Source: Bacteroidales bacterium UBA4345 (GTDB lineage Bacteria; Bacteroidota; Bacteroidia; Bacteroidales; Paludibacteraceae). Taken from it: a DNA stretch of 64,000 nucleotides. Below are positions 1 to 8,400 of the stretch, one piece after another. Every line of letters starts with the position of its first letter. Position 1 is the stretch's first letter. Both the position numbers and the translations under genes were made by a program. The notes below the pieces were generated by a model. The model was given only the letters and a program-made list of their open reading frames with translations, had not been told where the DNA came from and made no database searches. The stretch covers positions 25,802 to 89,801 of the forward strand of contig DGTD01000040.1 of the NCBI GenBank assembly GCA_002396385.1. Direction: 5' to 3'.

Positions 1-1
1 C

Positions 2-31
2 ACCAACTACCTAGGCTCTGCAGTAGAATAA
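2..31 (+). CDS. Possible 3' end of an upstream gene
   Basis: The first bases read in frame as TNYLGSAVE followed by TAA, directly before a strong hairpin at 33-62. This looks like the last nine codons of a plus-strand gene that enters from the left and converges on the esterase gene. Nine codons are too few to identify a family, and the reading could be chance. Confidence 0.3.
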   Translation, partial: TNYLGSAVE

Positions 32-32
32 A

Positions 33-62
33 AAAACAGCTGGCGGTTTCGCCAGCTGTTTT
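33..62. terminator. Bidirectional intrinsic terminator
   Basis: A perfect 13-bp inverted repeat (AAAACAGCTGGCG / CGCCAGCTGTTTT) with a GTTT loop. It has A-rich and T-rich flanks, so it can end transcripts from both sides. It lies just after the minus-strand esterase stop codon and just after the possible plus-strand gene end. Confidence 0.8.
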
Positions 63-84
63 ATATGACGTTTATTCTATTCTC

Positions 85-1101
85 TTATTCTACATTGAAA
101 ATGTGTCGAATAAAGTTGTAGAGGTGAGGTTGTACTGAGCTACCGTCGTGGCCTGTTCCTGAAATAGAGTGCCATACGTGGTCTACATTGTTCTTCTTCA
201 GTATGTTGTGGTACTGCTCAGGATAGTTGCCAACGGTTCCGTCGTTAGTACCGCCTGAAATGAGAATAATGTATGGCTCTGGGTTCCCATCCTTGAGGTG
301 GAAGTCTGCCTCGTTCTTTATGGTACCTTCATGAACCATAAATTGGTCTTGAGTTGGTACAATACCTGGTGCAGGACACGCTGCACCTACAAATCCGAAT
401 ACGTCTGTGTTTTGTGTTCCAATATACAATGCTTCGCGGCCACCCAACGAGAAACCTGTAATAGCCGTGTTCTTGCGGCCTTCTTCTACTGAGAAGTTTT
501 CTTTAACCCATGGCAAGAGGTCGTCGAGTAGGTCGCGTTCAAACATGTCGTAGTACCTCATAGTCTGTTGGTCGAATGAGAAACCGCTTGGCTGGTTGCC
601 TGTAGGGCTGGTATACATCTGTGGGAAGACTACAATCATGTCTTTGGTCTTGTTTTCTGCTATGGCATTGGCAATCATCTTCTTTACACCCATTCCGTCG
701 TCGAGCATTGAATTCTCGTCTCCAAAAATACCGTGCAGTACGAACAATACCGGATACTTCTTGTTGCTGTCGTAGTTGTCGGGCAGCATTACTTTCACGT
801 TTTTCTCGTGTCCGGCTGTTTTGGAACTGTATTTATAGGATTTAACTTCTCCGTAGCTGTTATTTGGAATGTTAGGAGCAAACTCTTTCAAGTCGTCACG
901 CAGCTGCTGCATGGTTTCCTTCGGATCGACTTCTTGTTGTTGCTGTTCGTATTTCTGGAAGGTAAGGCTGTCAACATCGGCAACGTTATATTCTACAACA
1001 GTACCGTCGGTCATCCACAAATACATTTTGTTGGTTTCTTCTGCCATTGTGTTTGCAGTACACGCAAACAATGTGATAATTGGTAATATTACTTTTTTCA
1101 T
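85..1101 (-). CDS. Secreted alpha/beta-hydrolase esterase (CE1 / esterase D-like)
   Basis: A 338-aa exported serine esterase of the alpha/beta-hydrolase fold, resembling feruloyl or acetyl esterases that release acyl groups from polysaccharides or small esters. The nucleophile elbow is GFSLGG (about residues 216-221). The oxyanion region is VLFVLHGIFGD, and the probable acid and base lie in SGGTNDGT and GTGHDGSS near the C-terminus. The start MKKVILP was preferred over an ATG three codons upstream because it gives a clean signal peptide ending near TMAEE. Before the hydrolase domain is a short segment, YNVADVDSLTF, that recurs in other secreted proteins of this window. No T9SS sorting domain is present, so it is probably periplasmic. 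Substrate unknown. Confidence 0.8.
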   Translation of the reverse strand: MKKVILPIITLFACTANTMAEETNKMYLWMTDGTVVEYNVADVDSLTFQKYEQQQQEVDPKETMQQLRDDLKEFAPNIPNNSYGEVKSYKYSSKTAGHEKNVKVMLPDNYDSNKKYPVLFVLHGIFGDENSMLDDGMGVKKMIANAIAENKTKDMIVVFPQMYTSPTGNQPSGFSFDQQTMRYYDMFERDLLDDLLPWVKENFSVEEGRKNTAITGFSLGGREALYIGTQNTDVFGFVGAACPAPGIVPTQDQFMVHEGTIKNEADFHLKDGNPEPYIILISGGTNDGTVGNYPEQYHNILKKNNVDHVWHSISGTGHDGSSVQPHLYNFIRHIFNVE

Positions 1102-1175
1102 ATAGCACATAATTTTTTCTTGTTGTAATTAAGTTTTCTGCCTTGTCGTCAGCAAGGCTTGTAGTGGGGGGTAGT

Positions 1176-1646
1176 TTAGTCTTTGATGAATTTCACCACC
1201 TTGTTACCTACTTTTAGCAGGTAGGTGCCGTTGCTCAGGTTGGTTACAGGTATTTCTACGCTTTTGCCCGATGCCTTAGCGTTGTAAACGCTTTTCCCTT
1301 GCATATCGATAACCTGTATGTTGCATTCTTTTTCCGTTCCCGAAATAACGAGAAGGTCCTGGGTCGGATTCGGATACACCTTTATGTTATCGGCTACTGA
1401 GGTTGGTGTGCTCGATTGCGAACCCTTAAAGTCAATCCTACGGATTTGGTCATAGGCGGTAGTGTTCAAGGTACTGCCATCTTTTCCCACAATTTTCAAG
1501 TCATCTGTTCCGCGGAAATCGATAAACTGAACCTTTGACAATTCAAACGAAGCCTCTTCTTGCGAGAGGTTGACCACTTTTAAATTGGTCGCGCTTATTG
1601 CCGTACACGACAATGCCGCTACAAGTGTCATTAGTGTTTTTTCCAT
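1176..1646 (-). CDS. Small secreted protein with type A T9SS sorting domain
   Basis: A 156-aa exported protein. From the start MEKTLMTLV it has a signal peptide, then about 60 residues with the pattern L-x-V...SFELSKVQFIDF...YDQIRRIDF. It ends in a type A T9SS C-terminal domain starting at VYPNPTQDLLVISG and finishing in GTYLLKVGNKVVKFIKD. The longer frame upstream (MQINRYI) lacks a signal peptide at its start, so the internal ATG was chosen. It lies 74 nt upstream of the esterase on the same strand and may be co-transcribed with it. The protein is little more than the small N-terminal module plus an export tag. Function unknown. Confidence 0.8.
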   Translation of the reverse strand: MEKTLMTLVAALSCTAISATNLKVVNLSQEEASFELSKVQFIDFRGTDDLKIVGKDGSTLNTTAYDQIRRIDFKGSQSSTPTSVADNIKVYPNPTQDLLVISGTEKECNIQVIDMQGKSVYNAKASGKSVEIPVTNLSNGTYLLKVGNKVVKFIKD

Positions 1647-1831
1647 TACGTATTCTATTTGGTTGGGGCAAATGTAACGATTTATCTGCACAAAACAATG
1701 AAACGGACTAAAATAGTTGGTGTAATATCTTTTTATCGGGCAAGTATGTTTGTTGCGGTGAAAAGGAAAAGGGAAATGTGTCAGCTAGTCTTTCTCCAGA
1801 GTCAAAATGTAATGGTACTGAATAGAAGCAG

Positions 1832-1868
1832 AAAGCCGTTTTAGGGCGATTGCCCCTAAAACGGCTTT
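1832..1868 (-). terminator. Intrinsic terminator after the 1889-2419 lipoprotein
   Basis: AAAGCCGTTTTA pairs with TAAAACGGCTTT, with GGGC/GCCC inside the stem and a GATT loop. It starts 20 nt after the lipoprotein stop codon. The T tail on the minus strand is short (CTTTCTG). Confidence 0.7.
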
Positions 1869-1888
1869 GTTGTGAAATGTTGTGTAGC

Positions 1889-2419
1889 TTATTTTGCTGC
1901 CTGTTTAAATTCGAAGTACGTTGGACGGATCTCTGGCCTGACTGCCACACGTGCCCATCGTGGCTTGTCTTCGTTTTCCGTGATTTTGATATTGATTGTA
2001 TTTTCGTTATTATTCTCTTCTATAGTAATCCATTTCAGAATGGTAGTGTCTCCTTGCTCGTTTATCAAAGCAGGTTGAACAGTCGCTAAGTCTCCTTGTT
2101 GTGTTTTAATCAGTTGATGCGGCGTAGAGGTACTGTAATCATATGGTATGCTGCCATAGTAAGAAGAGTCTTTTGTGTTGATTCTTATATCAATTGTCTT
2201 CATCCTATGGTTGGCATATTTTAAGCAATGGAATTTATATTCTCCTCCAGTGGCAGGCACTGTTATTTTAGGGTATATACTATCAACACCCGGTTCTTCG
2301 CTTTCCCATATTGAAAAAGGTCCAGCTACACCGTTTGTATCTGCCTCATCGTCACTACAACTTGCAAAACCTATTGCCAGAGGCAAAGCGAAACATAATG
2401 TTTTAATTAATTTTCTCAT
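1889..2419 (-). CDS. Lipoprotein with BACON-like C-terminal region
   Basis: A 176-aa predicted outer-membrane or surface lipoprotein. The start MRKLIKTLCFALPL gives a lipoprotein signal with the lipobox GFASC, followed by SDDEAD, an acidic run common in exported Bacteroidota lipoproteins. The rest has a beta-rich pattern (TVPATGGEYKFHCLKY ... TYFEFKQAAK) reminiscent of BACON/Ig-like folds, but no catalytic motif. It lies downstream of a broken lipoprotein/C10-peptidase-like gene on the same strand and probably shares its promoter, behind the LytTR boxes at 2805-2877. A longer frame starts upstream but runs through the broken gene and would bury the signal peptide. The family assignment is tentative. 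Confidence 0.7.
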   Translation of the reverse strand: MRKLIKTLCFALPLAIGFASCSDDEADTNGVAGPFSIWESEEPGVDSIYPKITVPATGGEYKFHCLKYANHRMKTIDIRINTKDSSYYGSIPYDYSTSTPHQLIKTQQGDLATVQPALINEQGDTTILKWITIEENNNENTINIKITENEDKPRWARVAVRPEIRPTYFEFKQAAK

Positions 2420-2441
2420 AATGTTGTCTTTTGGGTTGTTA

Positions 2442-2754
2442 TTATCTGTATAAAATGTGGATTTTCTTGTTTTCGGTGAAGTTGAAGTAAAGTGTTCCAG
2501 AAGAGCCGTCGTCATATACGCCGTCTCTCGGTAATAAAGTACAGAAGAAGTCGGCTTGGAAGAAGCCGTTGTATGAACCTCCCCAACCCCAGTTGTTATG
2601 GATATAGTTAATCATTATAGGGGTTGATGATGTAACTACGTAAACGCCATTATCAGTGTTCAGTATGTAGTTTTAATAGAATTTCCTCATCCTCATTGCT
2701 ACACGACAATGCTAATAAGAAAGGAAGGATTAATAAGAGTTTAAGTTTTTTCAT
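2442..2754 (-). pseudogene. Broken lipoprotein with peptidase C10 (streptopain)-like C-terminus
   Basis: The gene starts at 2754 with MKKLKLLLILPFLLALSCSN, a lipoprotein signal with lipobox ALSC. After EDEEILLK the frame is lost. One frame over, it continues NYILNTDNG... through INYIHNNWGWGGSYNGFF to a stop at 2442. The H-x-N-W-G-W-G-G-x-x-x-G-F/Y-F block matches the C-terminal end of peptidase C10 (SpeB/streptopain) enzymes. Only about 95 residues remain: the catalytic Cys and His regions are gone, and the join carries a frameshift with stop codons. It looks like the scar of an internal deletion in a secreted cysteine protease gene. It sits directly behind the LytTR boxes. The C10 link rests on one motif. 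Confidence 0.6.
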
Positions 2755-2779
2755 AATGTAGTGATATTTGATTGTTGCG

Positions 2780-2787
2780 CAAATATA
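2780..2787 (-). promoter_or_regulatory. Promoter -7 box TATATTTG
   Basis: On the minus strand the sequence reads TATATTTG, matching the Bacteroidota -7 consensus TAnnTTTG, 25 nt upstream of the start codon at 2754. No TTTG -33 box lies at the right distance. Instead the nearest LytTR box ends 17 nt upstream, as expected for an activator-dependent promoter. Confidence 0.6.
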
Positions 2788-2804
2788 CTCGTGTTGTTAT
2801 GAAT

Positions 2805-2877
2805 TTCGTCCCTAAACTTTATCTGTTCGTCCCTATGCGTTGTTTATTCGTCCCTAAAATCAGTTTATTCGTCCCTA
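2805..2877 (-). promoter_or_regulatory. Four 21-bp-spaced LytTR-type binding boxes
   Basis: The 10-mer TTCGTCCCTA (TAGGGACGAA on the minus strand) occurs at 2805-2814, 2826-2835, 2847-2856 and 2868-2877. All four are exact, with a period of exactly 21 bp, two helical turns. LytTR-family regulators (AgrA, AlgR, ComE, VirR) are known to bind imperfect direct repeats about 21-22 bp apart. A LytTR gene ends here at 2865, so one box lies in its last codons. The boxes abut a promoter lacking a -33 element. That the neighbouring regulator binds them is inference. Confidence 0.75.
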
Positions 2878-3737
2878 AGGCTGTTTTTTGAAAAAAGTCG
2901 GTTTATTTTCTCATAATTAGTTCTTGAAATAGGAATCCGTTGTTTGCCACCTTCCATGTTGATAAAATGGCCTGTAGACGATTCCCGTTCAATAGAAAGG
3001 ATATGGTGAATATTGACAATGAATGAGCGGTGTGTCTGTACAAGGAAAGGGTAACCGTCTAAAGATTTATGGAGTTGTTTCAGGGTGGCCCTTATTTGCC
3101 TAGTCCTGATTTCTGACTCTTCGTAGTAGTGTACGCAAACGTAGTTGGCAACTACTTCTATGTATATGATGTTGTTGGGTCCTAGCTCCAATGCCGAATC
3201 CTTATACTCTCCCTTTATAACCACTAGCTCTTTGCTGTCCGCTTCGCCTCCGGAAGTTAAATCGTCCGTCTTCATGGCGGCTATCTTTAAATTTATATCT
3301 TTCAGTTCGCGCAGTTCTTCCTCTTTCTTGTAGTATTTTAGGATGAACGTCTCTGGTGTGAACAAAATAAACTCCATAAACAGAATATTACATAGCAGTT
3401 TTGGTCCTAAACGAATGAAATTGGTATGGATGCTCAGAAAATAATACTGGAGAGACAGTGTGAAAAGTAGCATTAAAAAGGGTATTACGGCCAGGTCGAG
3501 CAGTAATATATGGAGAATTTCGTTATCTCTTATTGCGTCTTTAAAATTAAACAACCCCGATAAAGTGTCGATGACGACAAAACTGGCTAACACCGACACA
3601 AAGATTGCTAATGGAACGAAAACCAAAAAGAAATTTCAATCTTGTATGTAGGTGTTGGCTTGGAAGGGTTTAAGCAGCAGGAAGATGAAAAAGCACATGC
3701 TACTCACCGACATAGAGAAGATTACTTTGTTTCGCAT
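2865..3737 (-). pseudogene. Membrane LytTR-family regulator interrupted by in-frame TGA
   Basis: Encodes a transcription regulator with several N-terminal membrane segments and a C-terminal LytTR DNA-binding domain (from ELVVIKGEYKDSALEL through VQTHRSFIVNIHHI to NYEKINRLF). The natural start is ATG at 3737 (MRNKVIFSMSVSSMCFF), but codon 34 is TGA (3636-3638, D-stop-NFFLVFVPL). The frame then continues without another stop to 2865. A single change from TGG (Trp) would explain it. Translation could restart at TTG 3626 and still give the last membrane segments and the LytTR domain (253 aa). The gene could be a fresh pseudogene, a shortened regulator or a sequencing error. TGA ends other genes here, so recoding is unlikely. 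The direct repeats just downstream are likely its targets. Confidence 0.75.
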
Positions 3738-3863
3738 ATGGTTTGATGTTTCTATTTGTACAATAATAAGAAAAAGCGGATTTTATACTGTTCCGACCAT
3801 CGGTAACAAATGGTTTTCTTTAGCGTTATATTCTCTATACAGAAGTACGTAGTTTGAAATCAC

Positions 3864-3888
3864 AAACAGCAGAGTCGGAGCTCTGTTT
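3864..3888 (-). terminator. Weak hairpin after the OmpA-barrel gene
   Basis: AAACAG and CTGTTT pair around an inner CAGAG/CTCTG element, about 85 nt past the minus-strand stop at 3974. The T run is poor, so it is only a possible terminator. Nothing else recognisable lies between 3738 and 3973. Confidence 0.3.
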
Positions 3889-3973
3889 CTGCCTATTTTT
3901 CAATTATAGCTTTAACCGGTCGGGAGTCCGTCTGCAAAATGCTGTGCTTCAGCAGAACGAACTCCGTGCCAAT

Positions 3974-5386
3974 TTACTGAATGCTTATGACAATGCGTCG
4001 GTTCTTTCTTCTGTTTGCTTCGGTGTTGTTTGGCGCAATCGGTTCTTGCGAGCCTTTACTGTATACCCTGATGTTCTTTTCGGGGATGCCCGCATCTTTA
4101 AGAACCTCTTTGACGGCTTCTGCGCGCCTTTTACCCATCCTTATGTTGTAGTCTTCTTTTCCTTTGTTGCAAGAATGGCCTGTCACAGAAATCATCTTGT
4201 TCGGATTGGCTTTGATATATTCTGCCAACACTTTAATCTGCTCGTCGTTGTCGATGTTTGGTTCCACAACGCCTCTGTCTGATAGGACATCCACCCGTAG
4301 GTGCCTGTTCAGCCAACTGAGGGCATACCTGACTTTTTCAAACTCTTCTTTCTCTTTTTCAATCTTTTCTTGTGCCAGCCGTGCCTTCTCTTGCTCGTTG
4401 CGGATAGAATCTTCGCGCATACGCTGTATTTTAGCCAAGCGCAGTGCTTCCCGCGCTTCGTCGGTCAGCTCTGTTAGCTTTGTGTCGGCCTTTATTTCCG
4501 GGTCGCAGTACGGATAGGCGGCCATCAGTGGAATGTCGTACCTTATCGAGTCTCTCACTTTCGGATATCCGAAAGTGAAACCCACCTTGACGCCTGCTGC
4601 CATCAGGCGGTTCCCGTCTGTCAGGTTCGACGATGCGATGCCTGTGTACTCTTTCCCGTTGTAGAGCTCTTTCTCACTCTTTTTCGTAAGGTCGAGTAGT
4701 GTGTACGATGCATACGCCCCCATATAAAGGGAGTAGTTGTCTTTTAGGTTGTACAAGAGTCCCAAGTCAACAAAACCCGCACAGGTTATTGCTTTGATAT
4801 CCGAACTCCCGTAAAAGTTATGATACTTTGTGAAACCGTGCTTGGGCAGGTCGTGGTACTCGATGTTGGTCTCCTTAAAGTAGCCGGTGGCTTCCATCTC
4901 TCCATCAATTACATGGTAACGGTTCCATACCGGTAGCATCAGTTTGCCTCCAAGGCCAGACAAGAACTGCCATTTCTCGTTTAAGGGGGCAACAATGTAG
5001 AGGGCCAGTGGAACTTCTATGTTTAGCGTCCGTTGCGACTCGGTCCAGCCCGACAAATGGCTCTTGCTCTCGTAGACCAAGTTGTTGTGACGGTGGACTT
5101 GCTGCGAGGTTACCAACAGGTCGTCGTAACAGAAATTCGACTTGTAGTAGCTTATTCCCAAGCCGGTTCCCCACCCAACGTGTCTGCCGAACATGTGACG
5201 GTAGTTCATGTCGAAAATCCATCCGAAACGCGGATTGTTTTCTCCCTCTTTGTCCAACGATAGCTGGTTCGAGTGTAAACCTCCACCGAAGGAGATTCCT
5301 ATATTGTTCTTGTACACCACTTGGGCTGACGATGTTAGCGCCAGCGCTAATGATATAACTGTGATCCAAAAACTTTTCTTAAACAT
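3974..5386 (-). CDS. Outer-membrane beta-barrel with C-terminal OmpA domain
   Basis: A 470-aa protein with signal peptide (cleavage near TSSAQ), an N-terminal beta-barrel (about 25-275), a charged helical linker (about 305-350) and an OmpA-like peptidoglycan-binding domain (about 370-470). The RRAEAV motif is present, but the usual Asp of GHTD is Cys here (GHSCNKG), so diaminopimelate binding may be altered. It starts 20 nt after the giant gene at 5407-15567 and is surely co-transcribed with it. The barrel part resembles the barrel at 34939-36009, which also follows a giant T9SS protein: compare IEVPLALYI...SGLGGKLMLPV with LDIPVQLLY...AGAGLKISMPI. Likely role: a cell-envelope anchor or partner for the giant protein. 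That role is inferred from position. Confidence 0.8.
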   Translation of the reverse strand: MFKKSFWITVISLALALTSSAQVVYKNNIGISFGGGLHSNQLSLDKEGENNPRFGWIFDMNYRHMFGRHVGWGTGLGISYYKSNFCYDDLLVTSQQVHRHNNLVYESKSHLSGWTESQRTLNIEVPLALYIVAPLNEKWQFLSGLGGKLMLPVWNRYHVIDGEMEATGYFKETNIEYHDLPKHGFTKYHNFYGSSDIKAITCAGFVDLGLLYNLKDNYSLYMGAYASYTLLDLTKKSEKELYNGKEYTGIASSNLTDGNRLMAAGVKVGFTFGYPKVRDSIRYDIPLMAAYPYCDPEIKADTKLTELTDEAREALRLAKIQRMREDSIRNEQEKARLAQEKIEKEKEEFEKVRYALSWLNRHLRVDVLSDRGVVEPNIDNDEQIKVLAEYIKANPNKMISVTGHSCNKGKEDYNIRMGKRRAEAVKEVLKDAGIPEKNIRVYSKGSQEPIAPNNTEANRRKNRRIVISIQ

Positions 5387-5406
5387 GTCGAAATAGTATT
5401 TGATTC

Positions 5407-8400
5407 TTAATACTTCAGAACTTTCACTTCAAGGCCGTCTACCTTGACAATGTAGACGCCTTGTGGCAAATCTACAAAATTAACTTCGGTTTTCGCTCCA
5501 GTAAACGTGTCTGATTTTACACGTTCTCCGGCCGAACTGAACACTTCCAGTGTGTGTTCCTCTTCGTTGTCGTTCGTCAGTTCTATTGTCGTGTAGTCGT
5601 GTGTCGGGTTCGGATAGGCGGTCAGCTTGTCGGCCTCCACTGCCTCGAAATTGAGCCTGCAGGTCTTTAGTTTACGGTCGTCTACTGTCAGCACTTCCAT
5701 ATAGTAACTACCGTTCAGCGTCTTGTTTTGGTTGTAGTATGGTTTGGTTTCGCCTTCCAACAGAATGTCGTTGTGGTACCACTGGTATTCCAGGAAACGC
5801 TCTTCTGTGTTGACTGCAGAAATTACATCTTCGAAGATGTCGGTCATGTAGTCTGCGGAAAGGTTTACCATCAATTCTATATCGAAGGTCTTCGATTCAA
5901 TGTTGTTTACACTGCGGAACTGGAGTTTCGCTTTGTAGGTGTTGGCGTCGCAGTTCGGTATCGTTACCGGAAGCGTACCGTTTTCCGTTATGTCGACATA
6001 ACCTGTGTTCTTAAATCCTGCCGCTTCTGCTTCTTTTGAGTAAATAATGCGGAAGGCGGCCGGATGGTTTTCGCCTGAAACCACATAGCGGATGTTGTCG
6101 TCCGTAGCCGGACAATAACCGAATGCAGGAACGATAATTGAGTCAATGGCATAAGGAACGGTGCCCGCCTGTATGGTTACCAGCACTTCTTCAGAGGCGT
6201 TGTGGTTTTTGTCGCCGGCTATTCTCACAATATAGTTGCCTGGTGCCAGTTTTACAGCCGGGTCTTTAACAGGTGCGAACTTCTTCTCACCTTCCTTTTT
6301 CATCTCCATCCCCTTTTGCAATCCTTCAATCTGGCCGTCTTTGGTGCCGGCTTCGGTCTCTGCTATTGGGGTGAGTGTCGGCATTTCGGTGTCAGCCTTC
6401 AAAATGGTCCACTTAATGGTATCAGGCCTTAAAATATAGTTCTTGTTGTCTACACCCGAAGCTATCGCCTTATAGCTGTTCGCATTTGTGGCTGTGTCGC
6501 CTTTCACTTGCACCTTCACTTTGTCGCCATCTAGAACTCCTTGTAGCGTGTGGCTTACTTGTTGTCTCTTGCCGTTATAGGTGAATTCGGTCTCCCCCCA
6601 CTCAAGGGTCAGTTCACGGGGCTCAATCTTAAAGTCGGCGGTGGTTCCTATAAAGGTGTAGTAGCCGTCTTTATTGTCTGTTACAGACACATGGGCCGTA
6701 CCTGCGTTCGTGTTGGCCTTATAAACGATGTTGTATTCGTCAGCCGGTACCTTGACTCCGTTTATAAACAACTCGACAACGGGCTCTTTCTTCTTGCCGT
6801 CGTATACAATTTCGCTATTGCCCGGATTTACCACCACCTCATATCCCATAGTAGGGTCGGTCAGCGGAACGGTTTCCCCTGTTATCGGATCTACAATGGT
6901 CTTTTCGCCTGTGATAGGGTCGGTCGTGATAGGGGAGATCTTGTTTGCCTTTACGGTCAGCACTCCCACCTTCTCTGTGATGGTATAGTTGCTTGCCAGT
7001 GTCCCGTCTTTTGACGTAACTGTAAACTCGTTGTCTACCTTTCCGACTGCTGTAATAGCACCTGTAACTGCAAAATCGAAAGAGTCATCGCCAAAGAGTT
7101 CACCTTCTGTCAGGGTTACTTTTGGTGCTGTGTGTTCATTGCCGTCGTAGACCCAGGTCTTGCTTTCAGACTCGAATGTAATGGCTGCTGGCTTAATTTC
7201 GTAACTGCCTCCTTTGGCCTTGAAAATGTAGTTGCCGCCTTCTTTGGCCTCTACTGTAAATGTCGCCTTGCCTGCGTTTATGGTATTTTCGTAACGGATA
7301 GAGTAGTTCTCTGCCGGTATTTCGGTGTCTCCGTCTTTTACAATAATTGGTGGTATCTGTTCTTTGCCGTTGTAGGTAAAGTTGTTCTCGGTGGCAATGA
7401 TGGTGATATCTGTCTTTCTGGCACTGATTGTCCATTCCGTTTCTTCCCCTGCACCGATCGTGTAGTTCTGGCTACTCAGCTTTTCCACCTTCGCCGTATA
7501 GTTGCCGGCGTTAGTCTTTGCCTGGTTGCTGTATTCTTCCACCTTTACCTCCTCGTTGCCGACAACGCCTTTATAGGCTACAACCGATACCGATTTTTCA
7601 GTGCCGTCGAAGGTGAACTTCTTCTCAGACCATACAAGGGTTAACTTCTTTGGTGCAATGGCCGCAAAGGTGTCGAGGCTTGTTGCTGACAACTGGTAGT
7701 TCGCTTTGTCTGTTCCCTCAATCGTATATAAGATTTTTACCGGCTTGTCTGTTCCTGCATTCGGGTCGTTATAGGCGGCATCGGCGTTGATAATTACATC
7801 GTCTCCGTCTATTATACCTGTTGTGATTGATGAAACTTCAGCTTTAACGGTACCGTCGTATTCCTTGCCAGTGATTTCGGTAGCGACATTGATGACTGCC
7901 TTTGCGATCTCAAACGTCGCTTCTTTGGTCTCAAAGGTGTAATTTGCTCCATACTTTGCCGATACGGTTACTTTTGCCTCTCCGGCTCTGGTGTTTGACG
8001 TATAGCTGAGTTCATATTCGGAACTGTCAATCAGTTTGTCTCCGATTCTGACTTCAACCGTTGGTTCCTTCGGAAGCTTATCGTAAACATAGCCGCTTGT
8101 TGGAACCGCTATGGCGATAGAGTAGTCTTCTGCAGGAACAACTGCGCTGATAATCTCCCAGCTTATACCCGCATTTTCTGGCAACTTATAGTTGTTGTTG
8201 TCCAAGAGGTCTGCTGTAGCAAAGTGCTCCCTTATTTCGGCCGACCGGTTGTCGCTGTATTCGCTAACGGCCACCTCGTCGCCTTCTGCGATGGATGATA
8301 TGTCGACGGTGGCAGTCACTTCTTTCTCATCTCCGTCGTATTCAAATGTGGTTGGCGTACTCCAAACGAGTGTCACTTCCTTCTGCTCGATAATAGCGTC

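Noticed and set aside
3636..3638. TGA read as Trp or selenocysteine
   Set aside because: TGA serves as a normal stop elsewhere (for example galE and the MerR gene), and no selenocysteine-type context is visible, so a nonsense change or sequencing error is simpler.
3854..4282. Plus-strand frame of 142 codons over the OmpA domain
   Set aside because: Antisense to the well-supported OmpA-domain gene, with no signal or domain of its own.
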